The position numbers were made by a program, and so were the translations under genes. A DNA stretch of 21,957 nucleotides from JBDKTH01 sp964558295. GTDB taxonomy: Bacteria; Planctomycetota; Planctomycetia; Pirellulales; Thermoguttaceae. The first letter of the stretch is position 1; every line of letters begins with the position of its first letter. Where the stretch lies: assembly GCA_964558295.1 (NCBI GenBank), contig CAZLDQ010000094.1, positions 1 through 21,957 on the forward strand, given 5' to 3'. This document shows positions 7,479 to 15,282 of this stretch, piece after piece. The notes under the pieces were generated by a model that was given only the letters and a program-made list of their open reading frames with translations, was not told where the DNA came from and did no database searches.

Positions 7479-8681
7479 TCAAATCGCCTCCTTACGAAGC
7501 CTGGCGATCTCATGGGCGTCTTTGTCGCCGCGGCCGGAGAGGCAGACGACGATGATGTCGTCGGGGTCGCGTTGGGAGGCCATCTGCATGGCTTTAGCCA
7601 CCGCGTGGGAGCTTTCCAGGGCCGGCATAATCCCTTCGCTGCGGGCTAACATGTCGAAGGCGGCAAGGACTTCGTCGTCCCGGGCGTTGGTGTATTGGAC
7701 CCGGCCGCTGTCTTTCCAGTAGCTATGCTCGGGCCCGACGCCTGGATAATCCAATCCGGCGGAGACAGAATGGACCGGCGAGGTCTGGCCGTCGTCGTCC
7801 TGGAGCACGTAGGTGTACATGCCATGGAGCACGCCGGGCCTTCCATAGCTGAGCGTGGCGGCGTGGTCGCCCGTCTGGTCGGAGCGACCTCCTGCTTCAA
7901 CCCCCAACAGTTCAACTTCCTTATCTTCGACGAACGGATAGAACATCCCCGCCGCATTGCTTCCCCCGCCCACGCAGGCAACGACGAGATTGGGAAGGCG
8001 GCCGAATTGTTTGAGGCACTGAGCGCGAGTCTCGCGGCCAATGACCGATTGGAAGTCACGCACCAACCTGGGGAACGGATGGGGGCCCATTACGGAGCCG
8101 ATGCAGTAATGGGTCGTCTCGACGGAGCTCATCCAGTCGCGGAAGGCTTCGTTGATCGCGTCGCGCAGCGTGCGCGAGCCGCTGGTGACCGGGCGGACCT
8201 CGGCGCCCAGGAGCCGCATGCTGAACACATTGGGTTTCTGGCGTCGGATATCTTCCTCGCCCATGTAGATAACACACTCGAAGCCGAATCGGGCACAAGC
8301 CGTGGCTGTGGCCACTCCATGCTGCCCAGCGCCCGTCTCGGCGATCACGCGGCGTTTGCCCATCCGACAGGTAAGCAGCGCTTGACCGAGGGTATTGTTG
8401 ATTTTGTGCGAACCGGTATGGTTGAGATCTTCCCGTTTGAGATAGATCTGGGCTCCCCCACACCGCTGACTGAGCCTCGCGGCATGGTAGAGGGGTGACG
8501 GGCGGCCGACGTAGTGCTCCAAGAGGTCATCCAGCTCGGCCTGAAACGAGCGGTCGCGTCGTGCCTGGTCGTATTCTGCGGCCAGTTGTTCCAGGGCCCG
8601 GGTCAACGTCTCGGGCACATAACGGCCCCCAAAAGGCCCGTAACGCCCAGCGGCGTTGGGAACCTGACTAGTCACGGACAT
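7479..8681 (-). CDS. trpB: Tryptophan synthase beta subunit
   Basis: TrpB condenses indole with L-serine to give tryptophan, using pyridoxal phosphate. The Schiff-base lysine is K93 in HTGSHKINN. The catalytic glutamate is E115 in AETGAGQHG, and the PLP-phosphate loop is GGGSNAAG at 238-245. The length of 400 residues is normal for the TrpB1 type, which pairs with TrpA. The N-terminal GRYGPFGGRYVPETL is highly characteristic. Upstream is a 225-bp divergent spacer toward the PilZ-like gene. I saw no Trp-codon leader peptide or other attenuator there. The other trp genes are not in the window. Confidence 0.98.
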   Translation of the reverse strand: MSVTSQVPNAAGRYGPFGGRYVPETLTRALEQLAAEYDQARRDRSFQAELDDLLEHYVGRPSPLYHAARLSQRCGGAQIYLKREDLNHTGSHKINNTLGQALLTCRMGKRRVIAETGAGQHGVATATACARFGFECVIYMGEEDIRRQKPNVFSMRLLGAEVRPVTSGSRTLRDAINEAFRDWMSSVETTHYCIGSVMGPHPFPRLVRDFQSVIGRETRAQCLKQFGRLPNLVVACVGGGSNAAGMFYPFVEDKEVELLGVEAGGRSDQTGDHAATLSYGRPGVLHGMYTYVLQDDDGQTSPVHSVSAGLDYPGVGPEHSYWKDSGRVQYTNARDDEVLAAFDMLARSEGIMPALESSHAVAKAMQMASQRDPDDIIVVCLSGRGDKDAHEIARLRKEAI

Positions 8682-8906
8682 CGAGAGTTCTCACTGCTTG
8701 AAGGCCACTTGACCCGGACGGGCTACGGTCAAGCCTCCGCAGCACCGGGAAACAATCCATTGTGTGTAGAGGGGAAAAACGGGTCAAGGGTTCATCGGGC
8801 TCCCCGCCCCCTCCCCCCCATCCATACCGCTGTCCTCGAAATCCTCGCTAGGATCGTATCAGCAGATGGGGGGGAGGAATCTGCCAGAAAACTTATGCTA
8901 TAGAGA

Positions 8907-9404
8907 ATGGTAGGAGACATGAGGTCGATGAAAAGCAATGGCAGCAGCGCTCAGGTCGATGCCAGTTTCTATCAACTGATTCATCAGTTGGTCGGGACGT
9001 CGCTGCGCGAGGAAGCGAAGGGGGAACGACGCGGACGGCGGCGATATCGTTTCTGGACGCGGCAATTGATTGCGGCCTGGGATGGCGGGCCGGTGCCGCC
9101 TGATGAGGCGTTTTCCTACATCCAGTGCTATGATCTGACCCGTGCCGGTTTCTCTTTCTTCCTGCCGACGGAGCCCGCGTCTATATTACTGGTGGCCGCC
9201 TTTGGACAACCGCCACACCTGATCTATGTCGGGGCGGAAGTGGTGCATTGTGCTCGCGTCCTCTTGCACGCCTCTGGCCTAGTCGAACATATAGCGAGCG
9301 ATCAGGCCGGCCACGTCAGTCGCAAGAGTCCCGACGGGCGCCCGGCGACGCCCCTGGTACTCGTCGGTTGCCGCTTTCTCCGGCGGCTCGAACGCGGCTC
9401 GTAA
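8907..9404 (+). CDS. PilZ-like putative c-di-GMP-binding protein
   Basis: This 165-residue cytosolic protein has no signal peptide or membrane segment. Two spaced motifs fit a PilZ domain: RFWTR (R48 to R52, the RxxxR motif) and DLTRAG (D76 to G81, the D/NxSxxG motif with Thr in place of Ser). After these come alternating beta-like hydrophobic stretches and a closing VLVGCRFLRRLE, as in the last PilZ strand. PilZ proteins bind cyclic di-GMP and relay it to motility or polysaccharide targets. The similarity is from motifs only. The start is uncertain: ATG codons at 8907, 8919 and 8928 are all in frame, and AGGAG (8912-8916) sits 2 bases before the second and 11 before the third. It is divergent from trpB and followed by a pseudogene. 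Confidence 0.68.
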   Translation: MVGDMRSMKSNGSSAQVDASFYQLIHQLVGTSLREEAKGERRGRRRYRFWTRQLIAAWDGGPVPPDEAFSYIQCYDLTRAGFSFFLPTEPASILLVAAFGQPPHLIYVGAEVVHCARVLLHASGLVEHIASDQAGHVSRKSPDGRPATPLVLVGCRFLRRLERGS

Positions 9405-9527
9405 CCGGATTAGCGTCCTGCGAACGCCACGTTCTTCCTCTTTCCCCCGAGGGCTTCTGTTGTCTCGCGGTGCCGGGGGGGCTAAGAATGCGTACGGGGG
9501 GCGGCTCTGTTTAGGTGGAACCGAGCA

Positions 9528-10046
9528 ATGCGGCTCATGGTACAGTTGGGCAGTTGGTCGGTTCTTTGCCTTGGGTGCGGAAGGCCCGTGGGGGCGCAAG
9601 CGTGCGGTGAGGTCACTCCGGCAGCTCAGGCGGGCACGTGGGTTAGCGAGCGGGTTCGGCTTCGCGATGGTCGCCTGCTTCAAGGCCTGATCGAGTCGGA
9701 AGATGATGCTTGGGTTAACCTGATCCCGATCAAATGACTCGTCGCCGGCCGGGTTCTGAAGCGACTCAGAAGCGACCTCGCCAGCCCGCAGTTGCTTACC
9801 ATCGAGCAAGTGCTCACGGGCGGCCCGCAGGAGTCTCTCGTCGTGCAGGAAACGAACCTCGTGTGCTTGGGGGTGGCCTACTATCTGACCTTTGAACAGC
9901 GTCTGCTGACCGACCCCGCGTTGGATCGTCACGTGGCCCGTGATACCAAGGCTGTGCCCCCATCGCAATGTCTTGAAGGACTGGTTGGCCTGTCGTTCGG
10001 CATGTTCACGATTGCTTGGCAAACGCACCTTGCGAATGCCAAATGA
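9528..10046 (+). pseudogene. Secreted-protein remnant interrupted by an in-frame TGA
   Basis: A frame with an ATG at 9528 and GGTGG 8 bases upstream starts with a signal-peptide-like segment (SWSVLCLGCGRPVGAQA). It then reads VRLRDGRLLQGLIESEDDAWVNLIPI before TGA at 9735-9737. The same frame stays open afterwards to TGA at 10044-10046 (another 102 codons, including ETNLVCLGVAYYLTFEQRLL). The first part resembles the N-terminus of large planctomycete secreted proteins of DUF1570 type, which from memory run to several hundred residues. The sequence after the TGA does not obviously continue that family. I read it as a decayed, internally deleted gene. Selenocysteine at 9735 is formally possible, but nothing here suggests it. 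This covers most of the 9405-10097 gap. Confidence 0.45.
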
Positions 10047-10059
10047 TGAATGAAAGCAG

Positions 10060-10130
10060 GTTTCGCCGTGTTGCCTTCCGGCTTCAGCATTCGGCGTTCA
10101 ACCTTCCTCCTTTTCCATTTCCCCAATCAC
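10060..10130. repeat. Low-complexity spacer between pseudogene and glnD stop
   Basis: A pyrimidine-rich stretch with repeated TTC/CATTC steps (GCATTCGGCGTTCAACC at 10087-10103) precedes and overlaps the end of glnD. It resembles other decayed repeats in this window (around 7346 and 15178) in being built from short imperfect words. No gene or terminator is evident in it. Confidence 0.3.
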
Positions 10131-12734
10131 GACGAGCAGGCGTCGGCGGATTTCATCGAGTTGAGCTTCGTCGTGGATTTTCTTGCCGTCCTGATCAGCA
10201 ACATAGAAGACGTCGACGACCTGGTCGAGGAAGGTGCCGATTTTGGCCCGACTGACGGACAGGCCGAGTTCAAACAGGGTTCGGGAGATGGTGTAAAGCA
10301 GTCCGGGGCGATCAACGGTGAAGATGTCCAGGACGGTGAAGGCATCGGAGGTGTGATTGTCCACGTGGACACGGGTTTCGACAGCCTCGACGGTCGGCTG
10401 GCGTTTGCCCCCTAGTTTCCAGGTACGACGGAAGGTGGGCCGCTTGCCACCCGGGGTCTGTAAGGCCTGAATCAAGGCGCGTTTGGTCTGTTCCAGGCGG
10501 TCGAGCGGCGGTTGGCCGACATAGTCGGGATCGATCACGCGGAAACGATCCAAGACGAGTCCCTCGGGCAAGGTGTTGATTTGCGCGGAGAGAATCTGTA
10601 GTCCCTGGCTGGTCAAGGCCCCGGCCATCTTGTGAAACACGCCGGGGGTAACGTTTTCGTGGGTGGCAATGCTAAACTGGACCGTTTCCGTCTCGGGCTG
10701 GTAATCGGCCTGAACGTTCACGCCTCCGGCCGGCAACGTAGCCAACAGCCGCAGATCCTCGGCAATCTGTTGGGGGAGCGTACCATTAAGATAGCTGGCC
10801 GGCAGAGCTTGAACCTGGCGGTTGAACCAGGGATCGTTCCGCTGGCTTCCCAACCACGTGCGCACCGACTCGCGGCGTCCGGCCAGATGATCCTCGAAGT
10901 TCAACCCAACGGACTCGCCCGCCAGATGCTGCATGGTCCGCTGGTACAGATCGGTGATGACCTCGGCTTTCCAATTGTTCCACGAGTTGGGCCCTACGGC
11001 GGCCAAGTCGGCCGCGGTGAGCACATAGAGCATTTCCAGCAGTTCCGGGGAGCCGACCTCGACAGCAAACCGCACAATCAGTCGTTCGTCGCTCGTGTCG
11101 CGGCGGAACACGAGATGGTTCATCAACAGATGCCGATGCACAAGGAATTTAAGGGCTTCCGCGTCGTGTGCATCGAGTCCCAGCCTTGCGGCCGTCTCCT
11201 CGGCGATCCTCCGACCAACTTCGCAGTGGTCCTCGGGATAACCCTTGCCCAAGTCATGGATCAACAGTGCCAGGTGCAGCACATGCTTGCGAGTGATCCC
11301 GCGATAGACTTGGCCAAAGGGTCCTGGGTCATGCAAGAACTGCGTGGCCTGATCGACGGCCAGAAAGCTATGCTCATCGACGGTATACTTGTGATACTGG
11401 TTGAACTGCAACAGTCCCCGAGCATGGGCAAAACCGGGAATGAACCGCTCCAACAGCCCCACCTCGTGTAGCCCGCGGAGCAACTCGCCCAGTTGCGGCG
11501 GCTGGCACAACAACGAGCGAAAATGCTGCATCGCCTCGGGCGGGACTCCCGGAGACAAGCTGGCCGCTTCCTGACGTACGATTTCCCAGGTCTCCGGGCT
11601 GATCTTCTTCTGGTAGAGACTCGCCAGGTTGACTAGGTGCATCATTTCGGCAAAATTGCCGCGCAACCGTTCCGTTCCTGTGCGCGTGGCGGCAATGCCC
11701 ATGGGGCCGACGCGAAATCTGCCTTGAACCTTGTGGCCCAACAGGCCGTTGAGCACACTCTCCACCCGCCGTCGAGGGCGGGTTTTTTCGAGAAACCGTG
11801 TGACGATGTTGTTCACCTGAGCCGTATGACGGAAATAGTCGCGCATGAACTGCTCGACCTTCAACAGACCGGCGGATTCTTTGTAGCCCCGTACTTCAGC
11901 GATCCGGAGCTGTTCGGCCCGATCCAGCACATCGCCCGGCTTGCCGGCATGGAAATGCATCTCGTTGCGTAGCCAGAGGAGAAACTCGGTGGCGCGCACG
12001 AGGGCCAAGGCGTCATCTTCGGTGAGAACTCCCGCGGCGGCCAACGCTTCGGGCTCGGGGGTGTCATGGCGAACTGCGCCGATCCAGCGGAGCAGTTGCA
12101 GGTCGCGCAGTCCGCCCCGCGACCGCTTCACATTCGGCTCGAGCAGATAGACCGTTTCCCCAAAGCGAAGCCGCTCCTCGGTGCGTGCCTTTTCGATGGC
12201 CGTGATCAGACCCGCGGCGTGACGGCGCAACTGGCGGTGGAAACTCTGTCGGAACTGGCCAAACAGCGAGACGTTTCCATCCAGGAGCCGCGACTCGATC
12301 AAGGAAGTGCAGATCTGGGCATCCTGAATCGCCAGACGGCAGGCTTCCTGCGGAGTCCGCACGCTATGTCCCAGCACGAGGCCCGCGTCGAACACATCAC
12401 AGAGCAACCGTTCGGCCAACGGGCCCACCTCGCCCGAAACGTCGGGCGAGCAGAGAATCATCAGATCCACATCCGAATGAGGCGAGACCTCCCGCCGACC
12501 ATAGCCGCCATGGGCCACGAACGCCACTTCGCAGCGCAGCCGAGCGGCCTGTTCTGGCTTCAGATCACTCCAAGCCGCCTCGAACAACTCTCGCAACACG
12601 CTGTCCCGCAAATCAGAGGCCGCCAGGCAGACATCGACCCCAGAATCGCCTGCCCGGTGGCGGGCCTTGAGCCGTTCGAGCCCGTCGGCCAGTTGTTGTC
12701 GGGCCGTCAGGACGTGAGGACGCAAGGGGGACAT
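10098..12734 (-). CDS. glnD: Bifunctional [protein-PII] uridylyltransferase / uridylyl-removing enzyme
   Basis: GlnD senses glutamine and adds or removes UMP on the PII protein. The full domain set is present in its 878 residues. The nucleotidyltransferase has GGYGRREVSPHSDVDL (G76 to D88/D90). A helical GlnD-linker region (about 140-330) includes RGGLRDLQLLRW. The HD phosphohydrolase has HKYTVDEHS (448-456) and LLIHDLGKG with H493-D494. Two C-terminal ACT domains lie at about 685-760 (GVFHKMAGALTSQGLQILSA) and 797-872 (DRPGLLYTISRTLFELGL). The length matches family norms. It lies downstream of amt-glnB on the same strand, but a terminator and a 340-bp gap separate them, so it probably has its own promoter. 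The upstream ribosome binding site is poor. Confidence 0.97.
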   Translation of the reverse strand: MSPLRPHVLTARQQLADGLERLKARHRAGDSGVDVCLAASDLRDSVLRELFEAAWSDLKPEQAARLRCEVAFVAHGGYGRREVSPHSDVDLMILCSPDVSGEVGPLAERLLCDVFDAGLVLGHSVRTPQEACRLAIQDAQICTSLIESRLLDGNVSLFGQFRQSFHRQLRRHAAGLITAIEKARTEERLRFGETVYLLEPNVKRSRGGLRDLQLLRWIGAVRHDTPEPEALAAAGVLTEDDALALVRATEFLLWLRNEMHFHAGKPGDVLDRAEQLRIAEVRGYKESAGLLKVEQFMRDYFRHTAQVNNIVTRFLEKTRPRRRVESVLNGLLGHKVQGRFRVGPMGIAATRTGTERLRGNFAEMMHLVNLASLYQKKISPETWEIVRQEAASLSPGVPPEAMQHFRSLLCQPPQLGELLRGLHEVGLLERFIPGFAHARGLLQFNQYHKYTVDEHSFLAVDQATQFLHDPGPFGQVYRGITRKHVLHLALLIHDLGKGYPEDHCEVGRRIAEETAARLGLDAHDAEALKFLVHRHLLMNHLVFRRDTSDERLIVRFAVEVGSPELLEMLYVLTAADLAAVGPNSWNNWKAEVITDLYQRTMQHLAGESVGLNFEDHLAGRRESVRTWLGSQRNDPWFNRQVQALPASYLNGTLPQQIAEDLRLLATLPAGGVNVQADYQPETETVQFSIATHENVTPGVFHKMAGALTSQGLQILSAQINTLPEGLVLDRFRVIDPDYVGQPPLDRLEQTKRALIQALQTPGGKRPTFRRTWKLGGKRQPTVEAVETRVHVDNHTSDAFTVLDIFTVDRPGLLYTISRTLFELGLSVSRAKIGTFLDQVVDVFYVADQDGKKIHDEAQLDEIRRRLLVVIGEMEKEEG

Positions 12735-13074
12735 AGTGAGGGGCTAGGTTTAGGAACTGGGAATGACTTCGTCGCAACTTCTGCGCGCCGTATTCGCATC
12801 TTGGATAATGCTTCGTTCAAGCAGATCTCTGCGTAGCGAGCGGGTTTGCCCACGGTTTCGTTCCCACCCCAAACCGCTGATGGTTGGGAAATCGTGAGGG
12901 AGAGTCGTTTCTGAAGTGTATGCCGGATCAGCAACGGGGCCCAGCGGCCAAGTGCGGGCACGGCCCCTCTTCCGGATCAAACGGGTCAAGAGAAAAGGCG
13001 GTGCCAGCATTGCTATGGCGACCGCCTTTCCACAACTTCTTCTCTACGATCCACTTTCCACGCTCCACCACGCA
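12735..13074. other. 340-bp spacer between glnB and glnD
   Basis: No gene is supported here. It holds the glnB terminator near its right end, a decayed repeat fragment (CCACTTTCCACGCTCCACC at 13050-13068), and presumably the glnD promoter, which I could not place. No near-consensus sigma-54 site like that of amt was seen. Confidence 0.5.
12989..13029 (-). terminator. Intrinsic terminator after glnB
   Basis: Read on the minus strand, AAAGGCGGT (13029-13021) pairs with ACCGCCTTT (13002-12994), and a 4-bp inner stem (GCCA/TGGC) extends it with one bulged base. A TTTT run and a further T/C-rich tail follow (12996-12989). It starts 46 bp after the glnB stop, so it probably ends the amt-glnB transcript. 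Confidence 0.7.
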
Positions 13075-13413
13075 TCAGATCGCGTCTTCGTTCAGCTCAC
13101 CGGTGCGGATGCGGACTGCCTGGGACAGGTCGCTGACGAAAATCTTGCCATCGCCCACTTGGCCGGTCTGGGCGGCGCGAACGATTGCGTCGAGGGTATT
13201 TTGGAGGAGTTTGTCGGGCACGACCAATTCGAGCTTGATCTTGGGAACAAAATCGACGGTGTATTCCGTGCCCCGGTACATCTCCGTATGCCCTTTCTGG
13301 CGACCGAATCCACGGACTTCGGTCACGGTCATCCCCCGCACACCGGCTTCGCTCAGGGCGTTCTTGACCTCTTCGAGTTTGAAATGCCGGATGATCGCTT
13401 CAACTTTCTTCAT
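13075..13413 (-). CDS. glnB: Nitrogen regulatory protein P-II
   Basis: This is a 112-residue PII trimer subunit, which integrates ATP/ADP, 2-oxoglutarate and glutamine signals. The T-loop is intact, with the uridylylation tyrosine Y51 in MYRGTEYTVDFVPK. The B-loop is TGQVGDGKIFV and the C-terminal loop ends RTGELNEDAI. The strong ribosome binding site AAGGAG lies 7 bases before the ATG. It follows amt by 35 bp on the same strand, so it is in the place where glnK pairs with amtB in many bacteria; by function either GlnB or GlnK would fit. With GlnD encoded next on the same strand, modification at Y51 is likely. It would bind and block Amt when nitrogen is plentiful. Confidence 0.97.
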   Translation of the reverse strand: MKKVEAIIRHFKLEEVKNALSEAGVRGMTVTEVRGFGRQKGHTEMYRGTEYTVDFVPKIKLELVVPDKLLQNTLDAIVRAAQTGQVGDGKIFVSDLSQAVRIRTGELNEDAI

Positions 13414-13448
13414 CAGTAGCTCCTTGATTACCTGACAGCCAGCGCGTC

Positions 13449-14876
13449 CTAGATGAAAATATAGCCTTCTTCCCCGTGCTGGCTGAGATCCAACCCTTGG
13501 ATCTCCTCGGCCGGCGAGACTCGCAACCCCATGGTTGCGTCAAGCACCTTGAGAATAATGAACGTGGCGACAATCGCCAAGCCCCAAGTGATCAAGGCCG
13601 CCACGATCTGCGAGGTTAGAAGCGAACCACCTTCCAGGAGTCCGAGCGGGACCCCTTTGTCGATGGCTAGCGTTGCCCCAGTCGCTCGGGTGGCGAAGAT
13701 CCCGGTCAATACGGCTCCCAGCGTTCCGCCGACGCCATGGACTCCGAAGGCGTCCAGCGAATCGTCATACCCGAACTTTGACTTCACCACGGTGCAGGCC
13801 ATATAACAGACCACACCCACGATAAGGCCCATGAGGATCGCCGACATGGGCGTCACGTACCCGGCCGCAGGGGTGATACAAACCAGCCCGGCCACCACGC
13901 CCGAGCAGGTGCCTAGTACCGTGGGCTTGCCGCGGATCATCCATTCCAGCCCTGCCCAGGAAAGCCCACCGGCAGCCGCAGCGAAGTGCGTAGCGGCGAA
14001 CGCACTGGCGGCCAGCCCGTTGGCCGCCAGGGCACTGCCGGCGTTGAAACCAAACCAGCCGACCCAGAGCATCGTAGCCCCGAGGGCCGTGTAAGTCAGA
14101 TTATGCGGAGGCATCGGCTCGCTGCCATAGCCCAACCGCTTGCCAAGCACCAAGGCACAGACCAAGGCCGATACGCCGGAGCTGATATGGACGACCGTCC
14201 CACCGGCAAAGTCCAAAGCTCCCCCTTGTGAGATTCCGGCGTGTGGACTGCCGTACGCAAGGATTCCTCCGCCCCAGACCCAATGGCACAGAGGGCAGTA
14301 GACCAGCGTACCCCAGATGATCGTAAACACGACCATCGTGCTGAATTTCATCCGTTCGGCAAACGCCCCGCAGATCAACGCTGGGGTGATCACGAAGAAC
14401 ATCCCCTGGAAAAGCATGTGGGTCAACGTGGGGATCGTCAGACCAGGGTACATAGGAATCTTCGGTTCCCCGTTTTCCCAGGTGGCCTGGACGTTGTTCA
14501 TGAACAGATAGTCGAAGTTGCCGATATAGGGGCCCGAGCCGCCAAACGACAGCGTGTAACCCCACAAGGCCCAAATGACGGTCATCAGGGCCATGAGGAA
14601 GACGCACTGCATGATCACGCCCAGGACGTTCTTCTTGCGAACCAAACCGCTGTAGAATAGAGCCAACCCTGGTCCGGTCATCATCAACACCAGGGCGGAA
14701 CTAATCAGCATCCAGGCATTGTCGCCTGTATCGAGCACGGGGGACGCTGGGGCGGAAGCGGCGGCTTCGGTGGATTCTGCGGCCTGCGCCCAAGCCGACG
14801 GCCCTTCCAAGAAAAGCCCCCCCAAAGCCAGTAGGCATACGCCCAGACCTATGGACAGACCCTTGAAGACTCTCAT
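13449..14876 (-). CDS. amt: Ammonium transporter (Amt family)
   Basis: Amt proteins are trimeric inner-membrane channels for ammonium. Residues 1-35 are a signal peptide ending near SAWAQA, then a short Ala/Ser-rich segment. The 11-helix core begins at DNAWMLISSALVLMMTGPGLALFYSGLVRKKN. The pore twin histidines are H230 (DFAGGTVVHISSG) and H380 (DAFGVHGVGG), and EWMIRGKPTVLG is also typical. The C-terminal GLDLSQHGEEGY tail is the PII-contact end. I chose ATG 14874-14876 (475 residues) because AGAGGT lies 7 bases upstream; the frame extends 26 codons further without a signal-like start. It heads the amt-glnB operon behind a sigma-54 promoter. Confidence 0.97.
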   Translation of the reverse strand: MRVFKGLSIGLGVCLLALGGLFLEGPSAWAQAAESTEAAASAPASPVLDTGDNAWMLISSALVLMMTGPGLALFYSGLVRKKNVLGVIMQCVFLMALMTVIWALWGYTLSFGGSGPYIGNFDYLFMNNVQATWENGEPKIPMYPGLTIPTLTHMLFQGMFFVITPALICGAFAERMKFSTMVVFTIIWGTLVYCPLCHWVWGGGILAYGSPHAGISQGGALDFAGGTVVHISSGVSALVCALVLGKRLGYGSEPMPPHNLTYTALGATMLWVGWFGFNAGSALAANGLAASAFAATHFAAAAGGLSWAGLEWMIRGKPTVLGTCSGVVAGLVCITPAAGYVTPMSAILMGLIVGVVCYMACTVVKSKFGYDDSLDAFGVHGVGGTLGAVLTGIFATRATGATLAIDKGVPLGLLEGGSLLTSQIVAALITWGLAIVATFIILKVLDATMGLRVSPAEEIQGLDLSQHGEEGYIFI

Positions 14877-15007
14877 GCTCTGCACCTCTGCAACAGAATA
14901 CGGGGCGACGGCAGCCTGCCCTACTGCGTTGGGCACGGTGTACCGCAGCCCCACGCAGGATTGGAAGACTGACCCATCGACAGTTCACAGGCTGTGCTAG
15001 CGTCTTT

Positions 15008-15023
15008 TGCAACCACGATGCCA
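15008..15023 (-). promoter_or_regulatory. Sigma-54 (-24/-12) promoter of amt-glnB
   Basis: On the minus strand, 15023 to 15008 reads TGGCATCGTGGTTGCA. Against the consensus TGGCACG-N4-TTGCW only one conserved base differs (T for C) and one weakly conserved position is shifted. The GG and GC pairs are at the exact spacing. Transcription would begin near 14997, giving a leader of about 120 bases before the amt ATG. Ammonium transporters are classic sigma-54/NtrC targets, which supports the call. I found no classic NtrC site, but a dyad lies upstream at 15125-15163. Confidence 0.72.
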
Positions 15024-15124
15024 ATTTTGGTTGCACGACCGGCTGCCATGGACTCAGTCGCTTCGGAGCCAAGGAGTTGCGAAAAAAATCGTGAAGACGC
15101 TTGTCGGGCCTGGGGGTGAGGGTT

Positions 15125-15163
15125 TGCCCAGTTCCATTGCACTTGATGACACATGACTGGGCA
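15125..15163. promoter_or_regulatory. 8-bp dyad upstream of the amt promoter
   Basis: TGCCCAGT (15125-15132) and ACTGGGCA (15156-15163) form a perfect inverted repeat separated by 23 bases. Its centre is about 150 bp upstream of the expected amt start, a usual distance for an enhancer-binding activator site. It could instead be a stem-loop downstream of the adenosyltransferase gene, though no T tract follows on either strand. Confidence 0.35.
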
Positions 15164-15177
15164 GGAGTTGGATTGCG

Positions 15178-15282
15178 GATTTGGGATTTGGAGGCAGGAT
15201 CCAAGATCTGAGATTCGGAATTTGAAGCTGAAGGCGGGAGCAGCCGTTCGTGTCTCAAATCCCAAACCCCAGATCCCAAATC
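15178..15282. repeat. Decayed inverted and direct repeats between amt and the adenosyltransferase
   Basis: TTTGGGATTTG (15180-15190) pairs exactly with CAAATCCCAAA (15256-15266), and a further GATCCCAAATC copy (15272-15282) runs into the adenosyltransferase stop codon. Short words such as GGGATTTG recur in both orientations. The spacer from 14877 to 15280 contains no gene: it holds these repeats, the dyad at 15125-15163, and the sigma-54 promoter. Confidence 0.55.

Noticed and set aside
8682..8906. Search for a Trp leader or attenuator upstream of trpB
   Set aside because: No short frame with Trp codon runs and no paired terminator/antiterminator hairpins were visible.
9279..10028. 249-codon open frame on the minus strand across the PilZ-like gene end and the pseudogene
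   Set aside because: It begins in a repeat-like region, has Arg/Pro/Ala-rich composition and no domain; the plus strand carries a signal-peptide-like start and ribosome site instead.
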